Part shown: positions 52,182 to 60,597 of the stretch, piece after piece | Layout: every line of letters begins with the position of its first letter | How positions within the stretch are numbered: position 1 is the first letter of the stretch | From: Catenulispora acidiphila DSM 44928 | Lineage (GTDB): Bacteria > Actinomycetota > Actinomycetes > Streptomycetales > Catenulisporaceae | DNA length: 64,000 bases | Direction: 5' to 3' | NCBI RefSeq assembly: GCF_000024025.1 | Contig: NC_013131.1 | Coordinates: 3,534,001-3,598,000, forward strand | The notes under the pieces: model-generated | Told to the model about the DNA's origin: nothing | Databases searched by the model: none | Seen by the model: only the letters and a program-made list of their open reading frames with translations | Position numbers and translations under genes: made by a program

Positions 52182-53570
52182 ATGGCTGCGGGAATCGACA
52201 TTCCCACGGACCCGGAATGGGTCGACGAGGTATTGCTGGCCGGTCCGGGCGGGCAGGTGTGCCTGGTGCTCGACGCGCCGGTCGACCGGGCGTCGCTGCG
52301 GACGCTGGTCGCCGAGCGGCAGCAGGCGCTGCACGACGCGGGCCTGCGGGCCGGCGGCTCGGTGGCGCTGTGTCTGCCGCCGTCGCTGACGTTCATCACG
52401 AACCTGCTCGCCGTCTGGCGGATCGGCGCCCGCGCCGCGCTGCTGGACCACCGGCTGACCGCCTTCGAGGTGGAGCAGGCCCTTGAGCGGCTCGCGCCGC
52501 AGTTCGTGGTCGGCGTCGAGAAGTCCAGCGGCGGTGCGCTGCGGGCGTTCTACGAGGTGCAGGAGAAGATCGTCGTGCGGCCCGGGGGTCAGCCCTCTGA
52601 GACGTCGCACGCGCTGGTGCAGCTGAGCTCGGGGTCCACCGGACCGTCGAAGTCCATCGGGCGCACCGCCTCGGACCTGATCGCCGAGATCGAGCGCTAC
52701 AAGGCGATCGGCGAGGGCGTGCCGCAAGGCGGCGAGCGGATCGTGTCGCTGGCCTCGATGGTGCACGTGCTCGGACTGGTCGGCGGGCTGCTGTACGGCC
52801 TGCGCGCCGGGGTGCAGCTGGTGCTGCCGGGGCGGATGACCGCCGACGCGATCCTGGAGGCCGTCGCCGCCGGACCGGAGCCGACCACGCTGCTGGGCGT
52901 CCCGTTCCACATCGAGCTGCTGGCCGCCGTCGCCGCGCCGCCGCGGCTGCCGCAGCTGACCGGGATGACGACCGGCGGGGAGCTGGTGCGGGCGCAGGTG
53001 CACGACGCCTTCGCCGACCGGTACGGCATCCGGCTCGGAAACATGTACGGGATGACAGAGCTCGGCGTCATCGCGACCGACCTGTTCGGCGCGCACCGCC
53101 CGGCCATCCTCCCGGCGCCCGGCATCGAGATCCGCGCCGACGACGGCGAGCTGCACATCGCGATGGAGAACTCGCCCTACGTCGGGCTCGTGGATCCCAC
53201 GCGCTGGTCCGACGGCTGGCTGCACACCAAGGACGCCGGCAGTGTCGAGCCCGATACCGGTCTGGTGCGGGTCCGCGGCCGCCGCGACTCGCAGGTCTCG
53301 ATCGGCGGGCTGAAGGTCGACCTCAGCGAGGTCGAGCACACCCTGGCCGGGCTGCCCGGCGTCGAGGCCGCAGTGGTGGTGTACGGCAAGGCGATCGAGG
53401 CCTACGTGGTCCTGGCCGCCGGCGGGCAGCTGGACGGCGTGCAGGCCGCACTGTCCGAACGCGTCGCGGCCTACAAGCGCCCGCGCGCCTGGCACGCCGT
53501 GGACCAGCTGCCGCGCACCGCGACCGGAAAGCTCGTCCGCGACCAGAGCGTGCTGTCCGGCGCGCGCTGA
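52182..53570 (+). CDS. AMP-dependent acyl-CoA/ACP synthetase (ANL ligase)
   Basis: A 462-residue adenylate-forming enzyme, short for the family because the N-terminal part is reduced. The P-loop SSGSTGPSKS is at ~149-158. YGMTELG is the adenine/aryl-side motif, GWLHTKDAG the ribose-binding Asp, and the C-terminal PRTATGK carries the catalytic Lys450. It should activate a carboxylic acid and load it on one of the two ACPs encoded next. The ATG at 52182 has GGAGG six bases upstream. It is the first gene of the rightward operon. The substrate cannot be read from the pocket by eye; the aromatic-acid enzymes nearby suggest an aryl acid. Confidence 0.88.
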   Translation: MAAGIDIPTDPEWVDEVLLAGPGGQVCLVLDAPVDRASLRTLVAERQQALHDAGLRAGGSVALCLPPSLTFITNLLAVWRIGARAALLDHRLTAFEVEQALERLAPQFVVGVEKSSGGALRAFYEVQEKIVVRPGGQPSETSHALVQLSSGSTGPSKSIGRTASDLIAEIERYKAIGEGVPQGGERIVSLASMVHVLGLVGGLLYGLRAGVQLVLPGRMTADAILEAVAAGPEPTTLLGVPFHIELLAAVAAPPRLPQLTGMTTGGELVRAQVHDAFADRYGIRLGNMYGMTELGVIATDLFGAHRPAILPAPGIEIRADDGELHIAMENSPYVGLVDPTRWSDGWLHTKDAGSVEPDTGLVRVRGRRDSQVSIGGLKVDLSEVEHTLAGLPGVEAAVVVYGKAIEAYVVLAAGGQLDGVQAALSERVAAYKRPRAWHAVDQLPRTATGKLVRDQSVLSGAR

Positions 53571-53602
53571 GCATCCTCCTACCGGAAGGAACCGACCGAC
53601 CC

Positions 53603-53872
53603 ATGAGCTCGCACGACGACATCAAGAAGTTCGCCTTCGAAGCCCTCGGCGAGATGAACTACGACACCGCCGGCTTCGACGGCGAGACCCAGCTCGGCGC
53701 GGCCGGCGTGGACCTGGAGTCCCTGGCCCTGGCCGAACTCGGCGTCCGCGTCGAGGAGCGCTTCGGCATCCGCTTCAGCGACGACGAACTCGACGAACTC
53801 GCCACCTTGACCATCGACGAGTTCTGCGCCGCCGTCGCCGGCCGCCTCGCCGCCGCCGCCACCTCGGCCTGA
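53603..53872 (+). CDS. Acyl carrier protein 1
   Basis: An 89-residue carrier protein. Helix II begins at AGVDLESLALAELGVRVEERFG with Ser40 as the phosphopantetheine site in DLES-L. Acidic residues dominate (RFSDDELDELATLTIDEF), as expected. GGAAGG lies before the ATG, 32 bp after the ligase stop. It is probably loaded by the ligase. Confidence 0.92.
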   Translation: MSSHDDIKKFAFEALGEMNYDTAGFDGETQLGAAGVDLESLALAELGVRVEERFGIRFSDDELDELATLTIDEFCAAVAGRLAAAATSA

Positions 53873-53875
53873 CCC

Positions 53876-54166
53876 GTGACCGACCTGGAGCGCCCCGCGC
53901 ACCCCGCAACAGAGCCCGCAGCAGCCCCGGCAGCCGACCACCGGCACCGCGACGAGGTGCTAGCCATGCTCGCGACCTACGGCGAACGCACCCCCGACGA
54001 AGTCCCCGAAACCGTGGACTCCCTCGAACTCGCCTGGCTCATCCACCAGGTCGAACAACACTACGGCCGCCCCTTCGACGCCGACGACGACGCCCTCGCC
54101 CGCATGACCACGGTCACCGCGGTGGTGCGAGTCCTAGCGGAGCTCGGCTTCGGAGGCACGGGGTGA
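53876..54166 (+). CDS. Acyl carrier protein 2
   Basis: A 96-residue carrier protein starting with GTG three bases after ACP1. The first ~25 residues are Pro/Ala-rich and probably disordered. The carrier fold follows, with ETVDSLELAWLIHQVEQHYGRPF and Ser49 as the expected attachment site; Val precedes Asp instead of the more usual Gly/Leu. Two adjacent small ACPs behind a ligase is the layout of aryl-polyene-like and similar type II systems, where one holds the starter and the other the growing chain. The stop overlaps the KS1 GTG start. Confidence 0.88.
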   Translation: MTDLERPAHPATEPAAAPAADHRHRDEVLAMLATYGERTPDEVPETVDSLELAWLIHQVEQHYGRPFDADDDALARMTTVTAVVRVLAELGFGGTG

Positions 54167-55719
54167 GCGCGGGGGCGGCCGGGGGGTCGCGAGCCGCGGG
54201 CGGGGGTGAGATGCCCGCCGCGATACCTGGGGGCGGCGGGTTGGCTGCGGGCGCGGGCGCGATGGCTGCTGGGAAGGCGGCGGCTGGCGAGCTGGCTGGA
54301 GCTGCGGGCGAGATGCCTGCCGCGATGACTGCGGGCGGCGAGTCGAGGAGGGCGCGGGCTGGCGCTGCGGTCGGCGGGCTGATGGCGGCGCCGCAGTCTT
54401 CGCGTGATTCGGCGGCTGGTGCGGGCGAGTTCTCGGCGGTCGGCGAGTCGGTTGCGGCTGCGGCGGTGCGCGAGATGCCTGCGGGCGGCGTGCTGGTTGC
54501 GGCAGAGATAGCTGTGGGCGAGATGCCTGCCGCGATGGTTGCGGTTGGCGAGGCGAGGGCGGCGCGGGCTGGCGCTGCGCTCGGTGCGGGTGGGGGTGCT
54601 GGTGTCCGCGAGGTGGCTGGGCTGGCTGCCTCGCGGGCCCGGCGTGGGGGGACCGGGGTTGTTGTCTCGGGCATGGCTGTGTTCAGTGCGTTTGGTGCGG
54701 GTGTCGATGCTTTGCTGCGGGCGGCGGTTGAGGGGGTCACTGGGTTCGCGCCGGTGGAGCGGTTCGATGTGGGGGCGCGGCGGGCGAAGGTTGCGGCTGT
54801 GGCGGCGGGGGCGCCGGAGCTTGTGCGGGAGCTGGTTCGGGCTGTTGATGAGGCCTGTGATGGTGCTGGGCTGAGTCGTTCGGGGCGGGCTGATTGCCAG
54901 TTGTTTCTGGCGATTCATGGTGAGCCTCATGGTGGCGCCGATGCGTTCGCGTCCAGCATTGCGGCGGCGTGTGGTTTCGCCGGTGCCCGCGCTTACACCT
55001 CCGCGTGTGTTGCTGCCAGTACCGCTGTCGCCGATGCCGCCGCTCAGATTGCGCATGGTCGCGCCGATCGCGTCGTGGTCGCCGCCGGGTATCTCGTCGA
55101 TGCCGATCAGTACGCGCTCTTCGATGCCGGGCGTGCCCTGGCTCTCGACGGCCGGGTCCGTCCCTTCAGCGCGGGTCGCAGTGGTCTGCTGCTCGGCGAT
55201 GCGGTCGGTGCGCTGGTGTTGGAAGCGGCTGGTGCGTCCGAGCCGTTGGCACGTCTTGCCGGCTGGGGACGTAGCGGCGACGCCTACCACGTCTGCAAGC
55301 CGCGTCCCGACGGTCACGGTCTCGCCCGCGCGATCGGCGACGCCCTGCATCGCGGTGGTGTCCAGGCCGCCGATGTCGGCTACATCAACGCGCACGGTTC
55401 CGGGACCAAGCAGAGCGACGTGGCCGAGTCCGCCGCGCTGCGCGTGTCGCTCGGCGACGCCGCGGCCAAGATCCCGGTCAGCTCGACCAAGTCGATCCAC
55501 GGCCAGGCGCTCGAAGCCGGCGCGCTGCTCGAGCTCATCCTCACCATCGCCGCCCTGCGTGCCGGACGCCTGCCGCTCAACGCAGGCTTCCTCGGCCCGG
55601 ACGACGACTGCCAGCTCGCCCTCGTCCTGGAACCCGCTGTCGCAGACCTCGAATACGCGCTGACGCTCAACGTCGCGTTCGGCGGCGCCAACACCGCCCT
55701 GCTGGTAGGCGCGCCGTGA
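54163..55719 (+). CDS. Ketosynthase KS1 with long low-complexity N-terminal extension
   Basis: A 518-residue protein. Residues ~160-518 are a ketosynthase of the FabF/type II class, starting GVVVSGMAVFSAFGAG. The catalytic triad is present: Cys282 in TSACVAAS, His411 in NAHGSGTK and His446 in STKSIHGQ. It ends NVAFGGANTALL. The KS core is shorter than FabF (~360 versus ~410). Residues 1-~158 are Ala/Gly/Glu/Met-rich and contain repeats of GEMPAA(I/M); no ketosynthase has this as a conserved part. The start is GTG at 54163, overlapping ACP2. No internal start with a good ribosome site near residue 155 was found. Third positions are unusually T/G-rich across the 5' two-thirds. Confidence 0.85.
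   Translation: MSAGAAGGSRAAGGGEMPAAIPGGGGLAAGAGAMAAGKAAAGELAGAAGEMPAAMTAGGESRRARAGAAVGGLMAAPQSSRDSAAGAGEFSAVGESVAAAAVREMPAGGVLVAAEIAVGEMPAAMVAVGEARAARAGAALGAGGGAGVREVAGLAASRARRGGTGVVVSGMAVFSAFGAGVDALLRAAVEGVTGFAPVERFDVGARRAKVAAVAAGAPELVRELVRAVDEACDGAGLSRSGRADCQLFLAIHGEPHGGADAFASSIAAACGFAGARAYTSACVAASTAVADAAAQIAHGRADRVVVAAGYLVDADQYALFDAGRALALDGRVRPFSAGRSGLLLGDAVGALVLEAAGASEPLARLAGWGRSGDAYHVCKPRPDGHGLARAIGDALHRGGVQAADVGYINAHGSGTKQSDVAESAALRVSLGDAAAKIPVSSTKSIHGQALEAGALLELILTIAALRAGRLPLNAGFLGPDDDCQLALVLEPAVADLEYALTLNVAFGGANTALLVGAP
54204..54600 (+). repeat. Degenerate repeats coding the KS1 extension
   Basis: The word gagatgcc-tgccgcgat recurs at about 54207, 54308 and 54518, the latter two 210 bp (70 codons) apart and near-identical over ~70 bp. 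The filler is Ala/Gly-coding. All frames are open on this strand, so the coding frame is inferred from the flanking genes. Confidence 0.7.
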
Positions 55720-56483
55720 ACCAGACCACTGAGGCGCTCGCGACCGTTCCCGAGCAGAAGGCTCCGGCTGGCGCGTCGCAGAACCTGCCGACCGACCTGA
55801 CCGACCTGACCGGCACGCCCCGTCGCGCGACCGCCGCCATATCCGCGGCCACCGAAGACGAAGCAGCCGCCGCCGGTCTCGCGATCCGTGCCGAAGCCCG
55901 CTGGCCTGAATCAGGCCTCGATGACGCCGCGCCCGCGCTGCCGGGCTTCATCGTCTCCAGCTTCAGTCCGATCGCTGCTGAGACCGCGGCTCGGTGCCTC
56001 AGCCGGAGAGCAGCACACGCGCCGGAAAACGAAACCAAGGCCTTCGAAGACCCCGAAACCTCCGAAGCCCGAGCCCAAGCTCAAGCGCACACCCCCGTCA
56101 CCGCCATCCTCATCACCACCGCCCGCGGCGACCGCGAAAGCGCCTCCCACGTCGCACGCACCGTCGCCGCCAACGGCCTGCTCGGACCGCTCCTGTTCTT
56201 CCAGTCGGTCCCGAACGCCGTCGCCGGCCACATCGCCGCGCGCTGGAAGCTCACCGGTCCCGTCGTCTGCCTCGCCGACCCGGCCTCGGCGCTGGAAACC
56301 GCCGCCCTGCTCATCGAGGACGGCGACGCCGACGAAGCCCTGCTCGTCCGGATCGAGCAGAACCCCAGCGGTCCCGACCAGGCGCACGCGGTCCTCCTCG
56401 CCGCACTGACAGCACACCCCGCGCCGAGCCCCGCGCCACAAGCGAAAGCACCCGCACCCACCACCCCAGGAGCCCGCCCATGA
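55716..56483 (+). CDS. KS-like/chain-length-factor-like protein lacking the catalytic Cys
   Basis: A 255-residue protein resembling the N-terminal half of ketosynthases (Ketoacyl-synt_2 type, as in chain-length-factor partners). A Thr/Ala-rich lead is followed by LPGFIVSSFSPIAAET and, near residues 145-215, by FFQSVPNAVAGHIAARWKLTGPVVCLADPASALETAALLIEDGDADEALL. This aligns with the KS segment 'N..A...A...G....V.TACASS...A...I..G.AD..L'. The Cys position is replaced by Asp-Pro, so it cannot condense. It starts (GTG) in an overlap with KS1 and ends overlapping KS2 (ATGA). A non-catalytic partner for one of the two ketosynthases is the best guess. Confidence 0.6.
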   Translation: MNQTTEALATVPEQKAPAGASQNLPTDLTDLTGTPRRATAAISAATEDEAAAAGLAIRAEARWPESGLDDAAPALPGFIVSSFSPIAAETAARCLSRRAAHAPENETKAFEDPETSEARAQAQAHTPVTAILITTARGDRESASHVARTVAANGLLGPLLFFQSVPNAVAGHIAARWKLTGPVVCLADPASALETAALLIEDGDADEALLVRIEQNPSGPDQAHAVLLAALTAHPAPSPAPQAKAPAPTTPGARP

Positions 56484-57739
56484 CCCGCCCCGAAGTGGTC
56501 GTCACCGGGATGGGCATGGTCACCCCGGTCGGCACCACCGCCGCCGACGTCCACGCCGCCATGTGCGAGGGCCGCTCGGGCCTGCGCCGTCCGCCCGAGG
56601 ACCACCAGGTCGGCACCGCCCTCGAAGTCGGCGCCTTCAGCCCGTCGATCGACCCGGCCACCCTGATGCCCGCCACCGAGGCGCGCGTCGTCGACCGCTA
56701 CATCGTCATGGCGCTCAAGGCTGCCGAGGACGCCCTGCGTGACGCAGACTTCGAAGTCGGCCGCGACGCCGACCCCTACCGCGTCGCCGTCATCCTCTCC
56801 GGCACCGGCGGGCTGGCGACCCTCGAAGCGCAGGTCGTCGTGCGCACTCAGAAGGGCCGCCTCGGCGTCAGCCCTTACCTGCTTCCCGGCATGCTCCCCA
56901 ACATGGGCGCCGCCCGCATCGCCATCAAGTACGGCATCCGCGGCTTCGTCTCCTCCAGCGGCACCGCCTGCGCCGCCGGCAGCCAGGCGATCGGCGAGGC
57001 GCTGCGCCTGCTGCGCGCCGACGAAGCGGACGTCGTCCTCGCCGGCTGTAGCGAGGCGCCGCTGTTCCCGACGCTCGCCGACACCTTCGGCAACGCCCGG
57101 GCGCTGGCGCGCGGCTGGGGCGAGGATCCGGAGAGCGCCAGCCGTCCCTTCGACCGCCGCCGCAACGGCCTGGTCCTGGGGGAGGGCGCCGGCGTGTTCG
57201 TGTTGGAGCGCAAGGACTTCGCCGAGGCTCGGGGCGCCGCGGCGCACGCCGACGTGCTCGGCTGGGGCGTCACCAACGACGCCCACCACCCGACCACCCC
57301 GCGCCCGGACGGCGAGGGCGCGCGCGAGTGCATGCGCCGCGCGCTGAAGGACGCGGCGCTGGAACCGGCCGACATCGGCTACCTCAACGCCCACGGCACC
57401 AGCACCAAGCTCGGCGACGCCGCCGAGGCGCTGGCGATCAGAACCCTGTTCGGCGCCGACACCCCGCCGGTCAGTTCGACCAAAGCGGTGACCGGCCACA
57501 TGCTCGGCGCCTCCGGGGTGGTCGAGTCAGCGGTCTCGATCCAAGCCCTGCGCTCGGGTCTGCTGCCGCCCACCCACAACCTCGACGATCCCGACCCCGA
57601 CTGCGACCTCGACCACGTCCGCAAGGACCCCCGCGCGGCGCACGTCGAGCACGTCATCTCCAACTCCTTCGGGTTCGGAGGCCACAACGTCAGCGTCGTG
57701 TACGGCCGTCCCAGCACGCAGCGGACCCGTACGGCATAG
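56480..57739 (+). CDS. Ketosynthase KS2 (FabF-type)
   Basis: A 419-residue beta-ketoacyl-ACP synthase II-like enzyme with all active-site residues: Cys164 in [10 protein letters not shown], His305 in NAHGTSTK and His340 in AVTGHMLG, spaced as in FabF. It opens [21 protein letters not shown] and ends [16 protein letters not shown]. It catalyses decarboxylative condensation of malonyl-ACP with an acyl thioester. AGGAG lies seven bases before the ATG. It is the third KS-related gene in a row; with KS1 and the decayed partner it suggests a type II system using two active condensing enzymes. Confidence 0.92.
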   Translation: MTRPEVVVTGMGMVTPVGTTAADVHAAMCEGRSGLRRPPEDHQVGTALEVGAFSPSIDPATLMPATEARVVDRYIVMALKAAEDALRDADFEVGRDADPYRVAVILSGTGGLATLEAQVVVRTQKGRLGVSPYLLPGMLPNMGAARIAIKYGIRGFVSSSGTACAAGSQAIGEALRLLRADEADVVLAGCSEAPLFPTLADTFGNARALARGWGEDPESASRPFDRRRNGLVLGEGAGVFVLERKDFAEARGAAAHADVLGWGVTNDAHHPTTPRPDGEGARECMRRALKDAALEPADIGYLNAHGTSTKLGDAAEALAIRTLFGADTPPVSSTKAVTGHMLGASGVVESAVSIQALRSGLLPPTHNLDDPDPDCDLDHVRKDPRAAHVEHVISNSFGFGGHNVSVVYGRPSTQRTRTA

Positions 57740-57755
57740 CGGAAGCGAGAAGGCA

Positions 57756-58859
57756 ATGGACATCCTCGGCATAGATCATGTCGAGTTCTACGTGGGAGAC
57801 GCGCGCCAAGCCGCGTTCTTCCTGTGCACCGCGTTCGGCTTCCACATCGCCGGGCACGGCGGCCCGGAGACCGAGCTGCCGCGGCAGCGCAGCCTGCTGC
57901 TGGCCCACGGCGACAGCAGAGTCCTGCTGACCTCGGCCCTGAGCAGCGGACACCCCGCGGACGGCTACGTCTCCCGGCACGGCGACGGCGTCGGCGTCAT
58001 CGCCTTCGCCACGGTCGACGCCACCGGAGCCTACGAGGAGGCGGTGGCCGCCGGCGCGACCGCCGTGGAGGCGCCGCGCACCTACAAGGCCGACGGCGAC
58101 ACCGTCACCACCGCGAGCGTCGGCGGATTCGGCGACGTGGTGCACCGCTTCGTCGAACGGCGCGGCGCGGCGTTCTGGCCCGGCGCGATCGAGCCCCAGC
58201 CGGCTCCGGCGCGCACCGAGCCCGAACTGGTCCGTGCCATCGACCACGCCGCCGTGCTGGTCCCGGACGGGGAGCTGGAGCCGACCGTCGAGTACTACCA
58301 GCGGGTCTTCGGCTTCAAGCTGATCTTCGAGGAGTACGTCGAGGTCGGCGCGCAGGGGATGTACTCCCAGGTGGTCCAGAGCCCGTCGGGCGGGGCGACG
58401 TTCACCATCATCCAGCCCGACATGAGCCGGGACAGCGGGCAGATCGACGACTTCCTGGCCTGGCACGGCGGCGCCGGCGTGCAGCACCTGGCGCTGAGCA
58501 CCGACGACATCGTGGCCACGGTGAAGTCCTTCGCCGCCAACGGCGCGGGCTTCGCCCAGACCCCCGGCGCGTACTACGACGTGCTGCCCGAGCGCATCGG
58601 CGCCACCGACCTGCCGGTGGACCAGCTGCGGCCGCTGGGCATCCTGGTCGACCGCGACCACTGGGGGCAGATGTACCAGATCTTCTCCAAGTCGATGCAC
58701 ATCCGCCGGACCTTCTTCTGGGAGCTCATCGAGCGGCACGGTGCCAAGACCTTCGGTACCAGCAACATCCCCGCGCTGTACGCGGCGAAGGAGCGCGAGC
58801 TCGCCGGGGTGCGGGACTCCGTGGATGTGGGAGCGATGGGAACGGCGGGACAACGATGA
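57756..58859 (+). CDS. 4-hydroxyphenylpyruvate dioxygenase/4-hydroxymandelate synthase family enzyme
   Basis: A 367-residue non-heme Fe(II) dioxygenase with two VOC halves. Ligands are His164 ([12 protein letters not shown]), His244 ([12 protein letters not shown]) and Glu323 ([19 protein letters not shown]), a complete HPPD set. The enzyme acts on an arylpyruvate. HPPD gives homogentisate; the paralogue HmaS, used in glycopeptide pathways, gives 4-hydroxymandelate. The distinguishing pocket residues cannot be settled by eye. Placement inside a biosynthetic operon, 16 bp after KS2 and overlapping PhyH, favours a pathway-specific role over tyrosine breakdown. Confidence 0.9.
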   Translation: MDILGIDHVEFYVGDARQAAFFLCTAFGFHIAGHGGPETELPRQRSLLLAHGDSRVLLTSALSSGHPADGYVSRHGDGVGVIAFATVDATGAYEEAVAAGATAVEAPRTYKADGDTVTTASVGGFGDVVHRFVERRGAAFWPGAIEPQPAPARTEPELVRAIDHAAVLVPDGELEPTVEYYQRVFGFKLIFEEYVEVGAQGMYSQVVQSPSGGATFTIIQPDMSRDSGQIDDFLAWHGGAGVQHLALSTDDIVATVKSFAANGAGFAQTPGAYYDVLPERIGATDLPVDQLRPLGILVDRDHWGQMYQIFSKSMHIRRTFFWELIERHGAKTFGTSNIPALYAAKERELAGVRDSVDVGAMGTAGQR

Positions 58860-59773
58860 CGGCCGAATCCGTACAGACGCAGTTCGTCCTCACCGACGAG
58901 GAGGCGGCGCTGCTGCCGACCGACGCCGAGGTCGAGGAATACCAGGAGCACGGCTGGTTCCTGACCGGCAAGCTCTTCAGCGACGACGAGGTCGACGCGC
59001 TCACCGACGCCGCCGACCGCTACTACGGCGGCGAGCGGAGCCGGGAGCTGCCGGTGCGTCCGGCCAAGGTGGCCGCGTGGAAGCCCTCCGACGGACCGGT
59101 GCAGCGGCACAACGACTACGTGCACTACGAGAGCGACGCGATCGCGAAGATCCTGTGCAAGCCGCTGATCGGCGCCGTCGCCGCGCGGCTGGCGCGGGCC
59201 GACGAGATCCGGGTCTTCCAGTCCACGCTGATCTACAAGCCGCCGATCGCCGGCGAGCCGAGCAACGTCGTGCCCTGGCACTTCGATCGGCACTACTGGG
59301 CCTCGTGCACGTCCGAGGACATGCTCACGGCGTTCATTCCCTTCCACGACTGCGGACCGGAGATGGGCACCATCACCATGGTCGACGGCAGCCACCGCTG
59401 GAAGGAGGTGGGCCGCGAGGACTCGATGGTCAAGCACTTCGCCGAACGGGACAAGGCGGACCTGGAGCGCGTCCTGACCGAGAACGCCGAGTTCAACAAC
59501 GCCGAGATCACCAAGATCCCGATGCTCATCCCCAAGGGGCACATGAGCTTCCACCACTGCCGCCTCTACCACGGCAGCGGCCCGAACCTCAGCTCGCGGC
59601 CGCGCCGTGCCATCTCCTTCCACCTGCAGGACGGCGCGAACCAGAACCAGCGCTTCGCCCTCGGCGACGGGACCTTCGCCGCCTACAACCACGACGTTCT
59701 CGTGCGGCGGCTGCCCGACGGCCGCCCCGACTATGCCGACCCCGACTTCTGCCCCGTGCTCTGGAGGAACTGA
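58856..59773 (+). CDS. Phytanoyl-CoA dioxygenase family enzyme (PhyH)
   Basis: A 305-residue Fe(II)/2-oxoglutarate dioxygenase. The HxD motif is PWHFDRHYW (His142, Asp144), the distal ligand is His239 in [10 protein letters not shown], and the 2-oxoglutarate-binding Arg lies in RPRRAISFH. It probably hydroxylates or halts at an oxidative rearrangement of a pathway intermediate. It overlaps the HPPD-like gene (ATGA) and the DUF3050 gene (TGATG), so the three are translated as a block, which suggests consecutive oxidations. Confidence 0.9.
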   Translation: MTAESVQTQFVLTDEEAALLPTDAEVEEYQEHGWFLTGKLFSDDEVDALTDAADRYYGGERSRELPVRPAKVAAWKPSDGPVQRHNDYVHYESDAIAKILCKPLIGAVAARLARADEIRVFQSTLIYKPPIAGEPSNVVPWHFDRHYWASCTSEDMLTAFIPFHDCGPEMGTITMVDGSHRWKEVGREDSMVKHFAERDKADLERVLTENAEFNNAEITKIPMLIPKGHMSFHHCRLYHGSGPNLSSRPRRAISFHLQDGANQNQRFALGDGTFAAYNHDVLVRRLPDGRPDYADPDFCPVLWRN

Positions 59774-60597
59774 TGGCTGCCACGCGTTACGACTGGGGAC
59801 AGCGGCACCCCGGCATCGACCAGCTGGAGAACCGGATCTCCAAGGCCCGCGAGGCGGTTGTCGGGCACGCGCTGTACGCGCGGCTGCGCGACCAGGACGC
59901 GATCCGGACGTTCCTGGAGCACCACGTCTTCGCCGTCTGGGACTTCATGTCGCTGCTCAAGTCGCTGCAGCGCAACCTGACCTGCGTCGAGGTCCCGTGG
60001 GTGCCGACCGGCCCGACCGGCAGCCGGCGGCTGATCAACGACATCGTCCTGGTCGAGGAGAGCGACGAGCTGCGCGGCGGCTACATCAGCCACTTCGAGC
60101 TCTACGTCGCCGGCATGACCGAGGCCGGCGCGGACACCTCGAGCATCGAGGCCTTCATCAGCCTGGTCCGCGCCGGCGCCTCGGTGGGCTCGGCCCTGGT
60201 CGCCGCCGGCGTCCCGGCACCGGCCGCCGACTTCGTGGGCCAGACCTGGGACATCATCGCCACCGCACCGGTCCACTGCCAGGCCGCGGCCTTCGCCTTC
60301 GGCCGCGAGGACCTGATCCCCGACATGTTCCAGCAGGTGGTCACGGTCAACGCCACCGTCGGCGGCCTCGACACCTTCGTGGACTACCTGGCCCGCCACA
60401 TCGAGGTCGACGGCGAGCAGCACACCCCGATGGCGATGCAGATGCTCGCCGACCTGTGCGGCGACGACACCGCCAAGTGGGACGAGTGCGCCGCCACGGT
60501 CACCCGCGCCCTGAAGGCCCGGGCCCGCCTGTGGGACGGCATCCTCGCCGCCATCGGCACCCGCGAGACGGCGCTGGTCGGAAGCAGCGATGGCTGA
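59773..60597 (+). CDS. DUF3050 protein (heme-oxygenase-like fold, possible di-iron oxidase)
   Basis: A 274-residue all-helical protein of the DUF3050 family. The most conserved part is [32 protein letters not shown] with Glu, two His and Asp, followed by [23 protein letters not shown] (Glu/His), [15 protein letters not shown] and [22 protein letters not shown]. The spacing of acidic and His residues on long helices resembles heme-oxygenase-like di-iron oxidases (BesC, UndA, SznF group), which cleave C-C bonds or N-oxidise. Metal content for DUF3050 is inferred, not known to me. The gene overlaps both neighbours. Confidence 0.8.
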   Translation: MAATRYDWGQRHPGIDQLENRISKAREAVVGHALYARLRDQDAIRTFLEHHVFAVWDFMSLLKSLQRNLTCVEVPWVPTGPTGSRRLINDIVLVEESDELRGGYISHFELYVAGMTEAGADTSSIEAFISLVRAGASVGSALVAAGVPAPAADFVGQTWDIIATAPVHCQAAAFAFGREDLIPDMFQQVVTVNATVGGLDTFVDYLARHIEVDGEQHTPMAMQMLADLCGDDTAKWDECAATVTRALKARARLWDGILAAIGTRETALVGSSDG

